From Trinickia sp. Y13 (GTDB taxonomy: Bacteria; Pseudomonadota; Gammaproteobacteria; Burkholderiales; Burkholderiaceae), in NCBI RefSeq assembly GCF_029522115.1, contig NZ_JAKWFK010000002.1:310001-374000 (forward strand): a DNA stretch of 64,000 nt, given 5' to 3'. Both the position numbers and the translations under genes were made by a program. Below are positions 9,872-19,681 of the stretch, piece by piece. Below the pieces are notes generated by a model that made no database searches, had not been told where the DNA came from, and saw nothing but the letters and a program-made list of their open reading frames with translations. Every line of letters begins with the position of its first letter. Positions within the stretch are counted from its first letter, which is position 1.

Positions 9872-9899
9872 GCCTGTCGTAGCGCCGCGCCTTGCGCGG
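9833..9899 (+). promoter_or_regulatory. Alternative hairpins of the leuA leader (putative attenuator)
   Basis: Three stems can be drawn. GGCCGC 9833-9838 pairs with GCGGCC 9844-9849. CGCTACGAC 9855-9863 pairs with GTCGTAGCG 9876-9884, a perfect 9-bp stem over the CTA codons and the leader stop. CCGCGC 9885-9890 pairs with GCGCGG 9894-9899. A ribosome stalled on the CTA codons would block the second stem. No T run follows, so if this is an attenuator it is not a standard intrinsic terminator; Rho or translational control is possible. From 9872 to the leuA start I see no gene, only a second weak palindrome (TGATCG 10036-10041 / CGATCA 10052-10057). Confidence 0.5.
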
Positions 9900-10038
9900 T
9901 CCTCCCGCAGCATCCCGAGCAGTTTCCGTTTCACCCAAACCGTAGTTCCTTCTACAACCCGTAGTCGTCAGCATTCGGCCGAGTACCGCTTCGCCGAATC
10001 GCGAATCCGCCGACGTGGCAACATCGCGTCCGGCATGA

Positions 10039-11781
<1,743 letters not shown>

Positions 11782-11846
11782 GCGTGTTTGCTGCAACCTG
11801 GGCGCGCCTGCCACGAGCAGGCGGCGCGAGCGATGCGCTGCGCGTT

Positions 11847-12230
11847 CTACTCGAGCGCGCAGCGTGTCGCCTGCCAGGCGAGGAGCCGCCAGTGGCCGTC
11901 TTCTCGCGATTGAATGGCCATGTAGGCGATCGGAAACAATATCGCGCCGTTGTTCGCCTCCATCTCCACCAACGCGCGGCCCGTGACGACGCAAGCGTCG
12001 CTGCCGACGGGCAGAACATCCTGCGATTGCACCTCGATCTGCCGGTACCGGCGGTGACCGCCGGAAATGGCATCGATGAACTGCCGCTTCGTCTCGCGCT
12101 TGCCGTTCGTGTGAACGTAGCTGACGCTCTCCGAAAGCAGTTGGTTCAGTACCGGCACGTCGCCATCGACCATCGCGCGAAACCGATCGCGCTCGAGCGC
12201 CCGAATCGCCTCGATCACCTTCGCCGCCAT
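11847..12230 (-). CDS. Nuclear transport factor 2 (SnoaL/DUF4440-like) family protein
   Basis: A 127-residue single-domain protein of the NTF2 cone fold. The N-terminal helices (AIRALERDRFRAMVDGDV) and the motif LNQLLSESVSYVHTNGKRETKRQFIDAI are typical of DUF4440 proteins, as is the C-terminal strand pattern REDGHWRLLAWQATR. No signal peptide or catalytic residues identify a substrate; members range from steroid isomerase-like enzymes to stress proteins. It converges on leuA and lies 38 bases downstream of pagL on the same strand, so it may be co-transcribed with it, but no functional link is evident. Confidence 0.85.
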   Translation of the reverse strand: MAAKVIEAIRALERDRFRAMVDGDVPVLNQLLSESVSYVHTNGKRETKRQFIDAISGGHRRYRQIEVQSQDVLPVGSDACVVTGRALVEMEANNGAILFPIAYMAIQSREDGHWRLLAWQATRCALE

Positions 12231-12268
12231 CGCTCAGCCCCCATGCGACCGGCGCGCGTGCGCCGCCG

Positions 12269-12868
12269 TCAGAAGTTGTACTGCAGGTATAGCTGGGTGA
12301 AATTTATACCAGGATTCGGCTCTTTGATACCGCCATTCGACACGTGTTGGAAACGCACACCCGCCGCGTACTGCTGGCGAGAGCCGAACTGCGCGCCGAC
12401 GCCGGCTGTCTCCGAGAATTGGAAGGCGGTAGAAAGGGTGTACGAATCGGTGATGGTCGGATGCGACAGGACGCGTATCCCGGCCCCGGCTTCGAGGTAC
12501 GGACGGATCCCCCCCGAATCCTTGATGAAACGCACCATCGGCGTCAGGCCGACTTCGTAGACGTCGTTGTGAAAGGCGCCCTCATTGGTGTGCCAGTATC
12601 CGAGGTGTGCCTCCCCGAGCAGCGAAAAATGCCAACCGCCGATGTGCCAGAAGTTCAATCCCGGGTCCCAAACGAAGCCGAGCTCGACCTTTTTGACCTT
12701 GTGCTGCGCGACGCCGACCGCGATTTGGGCGCCGAACGTGTGATCCGCAGACGCCGCCGCAGCCGTTTCCTGCGCACTCGCCCCTGCGGCGGCACCGAGC
12801 AGCAGCGCCGGGACGATGCCGCGCAGTGTCGCGTTCTTGAGCCCGATCAAATCGTTTTTCTTTTTCAT
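12269..12868 (-). CDS. pagL: Lipid A 3-O-deacylase (PagL family outer-membrane protein)
   Basis: PagL removes the 3-linked acyl chain from lipid A in the outer membrane. The 199-residue precursor begins MKKKNDLIG and has a signal peptide ending ASA near residue 32, followed by alternating beta-barrel strands and a C-terminal aromatic residue (QYNF). The catalytic segment FQHVSNGGIKEPNPGIN near residue 170 has the His-x-Ser pair and downstream Glu expected for the family. The start at 12868 has GGAG upstream; an earlier in-frame ATG would destroy the signal peptide. It is divergent from rpoH. Confidence 0.88.
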   Translation of the reverse strand: MKKKNDLIGLKNATLRGIVPALLLGAAAGASAQETAAAASADHTFGAQIAVGVAQHKVKKVELGFVWDPGLNFWHIGGWHFSLLGEAHLGYWHTNEGAFHNDVYEVGLTPMVRFIKDSGGIRPYLEAGAGIRVLSHPTITDSYTLSTAFQFSETAGVGAQFGSRQQYAAGVRFQHVSNGGIKEPNPGINFTQLYLQYNF

Positions 12869-13211
12869 CTCGATACTCCAACCATACGCGTTGAACGCCG
12901 ATGATCCCCGTCCGCCGCGGCGGGTCGAATGATCATACTGTGTGGCCAATAGCTCAAAGGTACTGTTTCTGGCAAAACATTGTTTGCAAACGGCGCAAGG
13001 CTGGCGCGCGGTTCGGGCACACGGAACCTCCCTGCAGACCGTTCGACAGAAGCGTAAAATAAGCTATCGAAACCCACAATTTGATAGATCAAGGGAACTT
13101 CGGCGGGACGGTGGACTCGAACGCTTAGCACTCTCCGAAACGGAGTGCTAATATCCCCGGTGGAGTTGTCTTCGTGACTGAGCAGTACTCGATTCACAAG
13201 GAGTTTCTTAC
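12869..13211. other. Divergent intergenic region between pagL and rpoH
   Basis: This 343-base stretch holds no gene. It contains the CIRCE operator (13125-13151) and a TAATAT -10-like hexamer overlapping the right CIRCE arm (13149-13154), about 58 bases upstream of the rpoH start. The pagL side is relatively AT-rich, but I see no convincing promoter there. Confidence 0.6.
13125..13151 (+). promoter_or_regulatory. CIRCE operator (HrcA site) upstream of rpoH
   Basis: TTAGCACTC (13125-13133), nine bases, then GAGTGCTAA (13143-13151). Both arms match the CIRCE consensus exactly. HrcA repressor binds this element and releases it after heat shock. Here it overlaps the likely core promoter of rpoH. 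Confidence 0.95.
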
Positions 13212-14144
<933 letters not shown>

Positions 14145-14182
14145 GCGAGCTCGCGGCGTTTCGCCTCGTCGCTTCATCAAAG

Positions 14183-14214
14183 TCCCGCTGCATCTGCGCA
14201 GCGGGATTTTTTTT
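14183..14214 (+). terminator. Intrinsic terminator after rpoH
   Basis: Perfect 9-bp stem TCCCGCTGC (14183-14191) / GCAGCGGGA (14198-14206) with a 6-base loop and an eight-T run. Confidence 0.94.
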
Positions 14215-14493
14215 GCCCGCGCTCCCGCACACGCAGGTGGCCCGCTCAACCGCATTCGCAGGCGGCCTCCTATCGGCGCTTTGTTAACCGCTCAGAACAG
14301 CTCCTCTTAATCAGCCCCCGATCCCCCTGCGCTAAAACGCCGCGCCATTGTCGCAGGTCAACTGCTCTCCCCCCTGTTCGACCTACGATGGATTCGACTG
14401 CTTCGGCGGCTTGAACGTTTGTCTCTCACCTCCTCCGGTAGGTGAAACGGACACTCCTCAGACCGAATGCGGCAATTACAGGAATCCGAGGCC
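14215..14493. other. Intergenic region upstream of cydP
   Basis: No gene is visible. Near 14430-14450 a short hairpin (TCACCT...AGGTGA) lies about 45 bases before the cydP start and could be an mRNA leader structure. I found no FNR- or ArcA-type palindrome that I would trust. Confidence 0.4.
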
Positions 14494-14778
14494 ATGCGAG
14501 CCCTCCATCGTAAAACCACCGCGCATGCCGCGCCCCCCTCCGGCAGCGGCCATCGTTCGTTTGCAGCATCGCTCGGCCGATGGGCGCGAGGCCCAACGTT
14601 CGCACGCGATATCACGCTCGTGCTCGCGCTCAAAGTCGTATTGCTGATCGGACTGAAGTTGGCTTTTTTCAATCACCCTCGCGCGAGCGATATGTCGCTG
14701 CCGCCCGCAGAAGTCGCGAGGGCGCTGCTTTCCTCTCCCGCCCCTCGCGTGTCACAAGGAGTCGGCCATGCTCAGTAG
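14494..14778 (+). CDS. cydP: Cytochrome bd oxidase putative small subunit CydP
   Basis: A 94-residue protein with one predicted membrane helix (DITLVLALKVVLLIGLKLAFF, about 43-63) after a basic N-terminus and before a Pro/Ala-rich tail. Proteins of this type occur directly upstream of cydA in Burkholderiales and are annotated as putative small bd-oxidase subunits. The last 11 bases overlap the cydA start, so translation is probably coupled. The start at 14494 was preferred over an in-frame ATG at 14467 because GGAA and GAGG precede it. Function is inferred from position. Confidence 0.75.
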   Translation: MRALHRKTTAHAAPPSGSGHRSFAASLGRWARGPTFARDITLVLALKVVLLIGLKLAFFNHPRASDMSLPPAEVARALLSSPAPRVSQGVGHAQ

Positions 14779-16360
14779 TGAAGTCGTCGATCTCTCGCGC
14801 CTGCAATTCGGCGTGACAGCCCTTTATCACTTTTTATTCGTCCCGCTCACGCTCGGCCTCTCATGGCTGCTCGTCATCATGGAAGCCGTGTTCGTGATGA
14901 CCGATAAGCCAGTCTACAAAGACATGACCCAGTTCTGGGGCAAGCTGTTCGGCATCAACTTCGCCATGGGCGTCACGACGGGCATCACGCTCGAATTCCA
15001 ATTTGGAACGAATTGGGCCTACTACTCGCACTATGTGGGCGATATCTTCGGCGTGCCGCTCGCGGTCGAAGGGCTCATGGCGTTCTTTCTCGAATCGACG
15101 TTCGTCGGCCTGTTCTTCTTCGGCTGGAATCGCCTCTCGAAAGTTCAGCATCTGGTCGTCACGTTTCTCGTGGCGCTCGGCTCGAACCTCTCGGCGTTGT
15201 GGATTCTCGTTGCCAACGGCTGGATGAATTACCCGGTTGGCGCCGCGTTCAACTATGAAACGATGCGCATGGAACTCACGAGCCTGTTCGCCGTGATCTT
15301 CAATCCGATCGCGCAGGTCAAATTCGTTCATACGGTATCGGCCGGTTACGTGACCGCTTCGATGTTCGTGCTTGGGATCTCGTCCTGGTACCTGCTCAAG
15401 CGCCGCAACGTCGAGTTCGCGCTGCGCTCGTTCACCGTCGCAGCGGGGTTCGGGCTTGCATCGACGCTTTGCGTCATCGTGCTCGGCGACGAATCGGGCT
15501 ATAACACCGGCGAAGTGCAAAAGGTCAAGCTCGCGGCCATCGAAGCGGAATGGGAAACGGCCAAGCCGCCCGCAGCGTTCACCGTGTTCGGCATTCCCAA
15601 TCAGGCGGAGCAACGCACCGATTACGCGCTACGCGTCCCCTATGCGTTGGGCCTCATCGCCACGCGGTCGCTCGACGAGCCGGTGATCGGCCTGAAAGAC
15701 CTGGTAGCTGAAAACGAGACGCACGTCCGAAACGGCATGCTCGCCTACGCCGCCTTGCAGCAACTCAAGCAAGGCGATACGTCCGCCGCCGCGCGCGCCG
15801 CCTTCGACGCCCACAAGAGCGATCTCGGCTACGGGCTGTTGCTCAAGCCGCTGGCGCCGCGCGTCACCGATGCGACACCGGAGCAGATCCATCGAGCCGC
15901 CACATCGACCATCCCGCCGGTCGCACCGATCTTCTTCTCCTTCCGACTGATGGTCGGTCTGGGGATCCTGTTCCTCGCGACTTTCGTCTACGCATTCTGG
16001 CTGTGCGCGCGTCGCGCCGTGCTCGACGATCGCCGCCGCTGGTTCCTGCGCTGGGCCGTGTGGGCCATTCCGCTGCCGTGGCTCGCGGCGGAATTCGGCT
16101 GGGTCGTGGCCGAGCTCGGACGTCAGCCCTGGACGATCGCCGGCATCTTGCCGACACATCTCTCCGTGTCGAGCCTCTCGGCCACCGACGTGTATCTGAG
16201 CCTCGCGGGATTCGCGCTCTTCTATACGGCGTTGTTCATCGTCGAGATCACGCTGATGTTCAAGTACGCGCGCCTGGGCCCTGCCTCGTTGCACACGGGC
16301 CGCTACCAGACGGACCCGGAAAAACCGGCGACGGTCGTCGCGAACGACACGCCAGCATGA
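14768..16360 (+). CDS. cydA: Cytochrome bd ubiquinol oxidase subunit I
   Basis: CydA carries hemes b558, b595 and d and the quinol site of the high-affinity bd oxidase in the inner membrane. The 530-residue protein starts with [22 protein letters not shown], whose His near residue 21 is the expected heme ligand, and has conserved membrane segments with [24 protein letters not shown], and the C-terminal [16 protein letters not shown]. The Q loop between helices 6 and 7 is of ordinary length. It overlaps cydP by 11 bases and is followed 43 bases later by cydB. Confidence 0.97.
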   Translation: MLSSEVVDLSRLQFGVTALYHFLFVPLTLGLSWLLVIMEAVFVMTDKPVYKDMTQFWGKLFGINFAMGVTTGITLEFQFGTNWAYYSHYVGDIFGVPLAVEGLMAFFLESTFVGLFFFGWNRLSKVQHLVVTFLVALGSNLSALWILVANGWMNYPVGAAFNYETMRMELTSLFAVIFNPIAQVKFVHTVSAGYVTASMFVLGISSWYLLKRRNVEFALRSFTVAAGFGLASTLCVIVLGDESGYNTGEVQKVKLAAIEAEWETAKPPAAFTVFGIPNQAEQRTDYALRVPYALGLIATRSLDEPVIGLKDLVAENETHVRNGMLAYAALQQLKQGDTSAAARAAFDAHKSDLGYGLLLKPLAPRVTDATPEQIHRAATSTIPPVAPIFFSFRLMVGLGILFLATFVYAFWLCARRAVLDDRRRWFLRWAVWAIPLPWLAAEFGWVVAELGRQPWTIAGILPTHLSVSSLSATDVYLSLAGFALFYTALFIVEITLMFKYARLGPASLHTGRYQTDPEKPATVVANDTPA

Positions 16361-16403
16361 AGCCGCGGATGCATCTACGTCATCGATCGATCAAAGGACC
16401 ATC

Positions 16404-17540
16404 ATGGACTACGCAACGCTCAAGGTGATTTGGTGGGCGCTCATCGGCACGCTGCTGATCGGCTTCGCGCTGACGGACGGCTTCGACATGGGTGCGGCCA
16501 TCTTGCTGCCGTTCGTCGGTAAAACCGACGACGAACGCCGCATCGTCGTCAACACGGTCGGCGCGACCTGGGAGGGCAATCAAGTTTGGCTCATCACGGC
16601 CGGCGGCGCCATGTTCGCGAGCTGGCCGCTCGTCTATGCGGCTTCGTTTTCGGGCTTCTACTTCGCCATGCTGCTCGTGCTGTTCGCGCTGTTCTTTCGG
16701 CCCGTCGGCTTCGACTATCGCAGCAAACGCGCCGATCCACGGTGGCGCTGCGCCTGGGATTGGGCGCTATTCGCGGGCGGCTTCGTACCCGCCCTCGTGT
16801 TCGGCGTCGCCTTCGGCAATCTGCTGCAAGGCGCACCGTTCTCGTTCGATAGCGATATGCGCGTGACTTATCACGGTTCGTTCTTCGCCCTGCTCAATCC
16901 GTTCGCGCTGCTGACAGGCTTCGTCAGCTTGTCGATGCTGATCGCGCACGGCGCGTCGTTCGTGAAGATGAAGACCGATGGCGTGGTGTCCGCGCGGGCC
17001 GGGCTCGCGCTGCGAGGCGCAGCCGCGATCACGTTGCTTTGCTTTGCATTGGCCGGCGCGCTGATCGCAACGTCGGTCGTCGGCTATCGAATCGAAAGCG
17101 CGCCGCCCTTCGATACGGTCGCCAATCCCCTGCTGAAAACCGTCGATTCGGGCAAGGGGCTTTGGCTCGCCAACTACGGGCGCTTTCCGTGGATGATGAT
17201 CGCACCTGCACTCGGCTTCGCAGGCGGTCTCGTCGCGTTCGCCGTCGCTCGCTCGCGCTTGGAGAAGACCGCGTTCATTGCGACGGGTGTCATGATCGTC
17301 GGTGTGATTCTCACGGCAGGCTTCTCGATGTTTCCGTTCATCATGCCGTCCTCGCTCGATGCGAAGAGCAGCCTGACGGTATGGGATTCGACCTCGAGCC
17401 GGCTCACGCTACAGATCATGCTCGTCGCCGTGATCGTGTTCTTACCGATCATTCTCGTCTATACGGGGTGGGTCTATCGCGTCATGCGCGGCAAGGTCAC
17501 GCAGGCCGCGCTCGAGGAAAACCGCCATTCGATGTATTGA
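16404..17540 (+). CDS. cydB: Cytochrome bd ubiquinol oxidase subunit II
   Basis: CydB is the second integral subunit of the bd oxidase and structurally partners CydA. The 378-residue protein has the usual N-terminal [21 protein letters not shown] helix, then [19 protein letters not shown] and about nine membrane segments, ending with a C-terminal [20 protein letters not shown] helix. It sits between cydA and cydX on the same strand, giving the operon order P-A-B-X. Confidence 0.97.
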   Translation: MDYATLKVIWWALIGTLLIGFALTDGFDMGAAILLPFVGKTDDERRIVVNTVGATWEGNQVWLITAGGAMFASWPLVYAASFSGFYFAMLLVLFALFFRPVGFDYRSKRADPRWRCAWDWALFAGGFVPALVFGVAFGNLLQGAPFSFDSDMRVTYHGSFFALLNPFALLTGFVSLSMLIAHGASFVKMKTDGVVSARAGLALRGAAAITLLCFALAGALIATSVVGYRIESAPPFDTVANPLLKTVDSGKGLWLANYGRFPWMMIAPALGFAGGLVAFAVARSRLEKTAFIATGVMIVGVILTAGFSMFPFIMPSSLDAKSSLTVWDSTSSRLTLQIMLVAVIVFLPIILVYTGWVYRVMRGKVTQAALEENRHSMY

Positions 17541-17592
17541 TCGGCATCGATTTCCAAATAGTGGATCTGGTCTTTGGTTAGGAGAACGAATC

Positions 17593-17706
17593 ATGTGGTA
17601 CTTCAGTTGGATTCTCGGCATCGGTCTCGCGCTCGGTTTCGGCATCATCAACGCGATGTGGCTCGAATCGAGAGTTGAAAAAGCGAGAATCGCCCAAGAG
17701 CGATAA
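17593..17706 (+). CDS. cydX: Cytochrome bd oxidase small subunit CydX
   Basis: A 37-residue single-helix subunit that stabilises the heme sites of the CydAB complex. It begins MWYFSWILGIGLALGFGIIN, the recognised CydX pattern with an N-terminal aromatic helix and the Glu in the following polar part (MWLESRVEK). GGAGA lies upstream of ATG 17593, and it starts 52 bases after cydB. Confidence 0.95.
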   Translation: MWYFSWILGIGLALGFGIINAMWLESRVEKARIAQER

Positions 17707-17766
17707 GGGTCGTTGCACCTGGGCGGACATGCTTCTCCCGCTCATCCCCAAGCTTCACCGCAAACG

Positions 17767-17796
17767 AAAAGCGGCGCCTCGACGGGCGCCGCTTTT
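17767..17796. terminator. Bidirectional intrinsic terminator between cydX and nagE
   Basis: AAAAGCGGCGCC (17767-17778) and GGCGCCGCTTTT (17785-17796) form a perfect 12-bp inverted repeat with T runs on both strands. It serves the convergent cyd and nag operons. Confidence 0.93.
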
Positions 17797-17845
17797 CGTT
17801 GCTGCTTTGCGCTTCGCCTATTCGAAGCGCGCTCACTTCATCGCA

Positions 17846-19585
17846 TCACACCGGCTGAGGCGAAGGGCCGCCCGCAGCAGGCAAACGCGTAGCCAGTTGC
17901 TCGGCATAGCGCTGCGCGGACGGACCGCAAACGATGTGGAACGTGTCTGCCGATACCCAGGCCACATCCAGCGCGGCAAGCCGTTGCCGGTCGACCGCCG
18001 ACGGATCGCGCACCACCACGCGCAGTCGCGTCGCCGCCACGGCATCGAGCGCAGCGACGTTGGTCGCCCCGCCGAACACGGCGAGCCAGCGCATCGGGTC
18101 GGGATCGAGCGGGCCGGCAACCCCTGCTTGCGTAGCCGGCGCTGGCGAGCCAGCGCTCCCCGCCCCGCCAGCGATCACGGCGCGCATTTCATCGGCGATC
18201 ATATCTGCCTCGGGCCCGATCACCACCTGCACGTTGTGCGCATCGCGCTTGAGCACGCCGCGTGCGCCGGCTGCCTTGAGCGCGGGCTCGGATATCTTCC
18301 CGGCGTCGACGACGGACAGCCGCAGCCGCGTCGTGCAAGCGTCGACGAGCGTCAGATTCTGCGCGCCGCCCAGCGCGGCGATGTAGCGATCGGCCCGCGA
18401 AGCGGCTGCTCCAGCGACGGGCGCGACATAGCCGCCTTCGGCAAACGACTGCACCTGCGCATCGCCGTTCGCGCTCTCGCGGCCCGGAGTCGCCATGTTG
18501 AACTTGCGGATGAAGAAGCGGAACAGCCCGTAATAGACCACCGCATAAACGAGGCCGATCGGAATCGCGAGCCAGCCCTTCGTCGACAAGCCGTAATTCA
18601 ATACGTAGTCGATGGCGCCGGCCGAGAACGTGAAGCCCAGATGCACACCCAACGCTTGGCAGATCGCAAGCGATAGGCCTGTCAACAATGCGTGGATCAC
18701 GTAGAGCACGGGCGCGAGGAACATGAAGGTGAACTCGACCGGCTCGGTCACACCCGTCAGGAACGATGTGAGGGCCATCGAGAACAGCAGGCCGCCCACC
18801 AATGCACGGCGCTCCTTGGGCGCTTCATGGAACATGGCCAGACACGCGGCCGGCAAACCGAACATCATCACGGGGAAGAAACCCGTCATGAAGCCGCCCG
18901 CAGTCGGGTCGCCAGCGAAGAAGCGATGTAGATCGCCCGTCACGGCCGCGCCGCCGCCCGGCGGCGTGAACGTGCCGAAGACGAACCAAGCGAGCGAGTT
19001 GATGATGTGATGCAAACCCGTGACCAGCAACAGCCGGTTCAACGTGCCGTAGACGAACACGCCGATCGCGCCGGCCGTGGTGAGCCAGTGCCCGGTCGCG
19101 TCGATGGCCATTTGCACCGGTTGCCAGACGTACCCGAAGACGATGCCGAGCACCACGCACACTAACCCCGTGATGATCGGCACGAACCTCTTGCCGCCGA
19201 AGAAGGCCAGGTAGTCGGGCAGCTTGATGTCCTTGTACCGGTTATAAAGCAGCCCAGCGACAACGCCCGCGATGATGCCCGAGAGCACCCCCATGTTGAG
19301 CTTGTCGTTGATGTCCTTCATCACGGCGATCTCGATCAGATAGCCGATCGCACCGGCGAGCGCGGCCACGCCGTTGTTGTCCTTCGCGAAACCCACCGCC
19401 ACGCCGATGGCGAACAAGAGCGGCAAGTTGTCGAAGATCGTGCCGCCCGCATCGGCGATCATTTTTATGTTGAGCACATCGGCCTGGCCGAGCCTGAGCA
19501 AGATGCCCGCGACCGGCAATACCGCAATCGGCAGCATCAGCGCCCGCCCTAAGCGCTGCACCTTTAGAAATGGGTTCGCGTCCAT
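17846..19585 (-). CDS. nagE: N-acetylglucosamine PTS permease, EIIC-EIIB with a second degenerate EIIB domain
   Basis: NagE imports and phosphorylates N-acetylglucosamine across the inner membrane. The 579-residue protein has an EIIC domain with about ten membrane segments (residues 1-390, including the glucose-family motif LLVTGLHHIINSLAWF and TGVTEPVEF), then EIIB (about 400-475) with phosphorylation Cys in LVDACTTRLRL near residue 416. A second EIIB-like copy (about 495-570) reads LDAVAATRLRV, with Ala in place of the Cys. No EIIA is fused; the neighbouring EIIA-HPr-EI protein supplies it. The start at 19585 follows GGAGG; upstream codons are not conserved. Confidence 0.94.
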   Translation of the reverse strand: MDANPFLKVQRLGRALMLPIAVLPVAGILLRLGQADVLNIKMIADAGGTIFDNLPLLFAIGVAVGFAKDNNGVAALAGAIGYLIEIAVMKDINDKLNMGVLSGIIAGVVAGLLYNRYKDIKLPDYLAFFGGKRFVPIITGLVCVVLGIVFGYVWQPVQMAIDATGHWLTTAGAIGVFVYGTLNRLLLVTGLHHIINSLAWFVFGTFTPPGGGAAVTGDLHRFFAGDPTAGGFMTGFFPVMMFGLPAACLAMFHEAPKERRALVGGLLFSMALTSFLTGVTEPVEFTFMFLAPVLYVIHALLTGLSLAICQALGVHLGFTFSAGAIDYVLNYGLSTKGWLAIPIGLVYAVVYYGLFRFFIRKFNMATPGRESANGDAQVQSFAEGGYVAPVAGAAASRADRYIAALGGAQNLTLVDACTTRLRLSVVDAGKISEPALKAAGARGVLKRDAHNVQVVIGPEADMIADEMRAVIAGGAGSAGSPAPATQAGVAGPLDPDPMRWLAVFGGATNVAALDAVAATRLRVVVRDPSAVDRQRLAALDVAWVSADTFHIVCGPSAQRYAEQLATRLPAAGGPSPQPV

Positions 19586-19681
19586 TGAGTCCTCCAGTTG
19601 GTCCGTCTCGTCGTTGATGTTTCGTGTCGTCTGTGGTCGATCGTCTAAGTGCGATTTCGGGCGTCGGATCAGTTGGAACAC

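Noticed and set aside
12869-13211. Sigma-32 promoter for rpoH
   Set aside because: No CTTGAA...CCCCAT pair with suitable spacing is visible; the CIRCE-overlapping TAATAT fits a sigma-70 type better.
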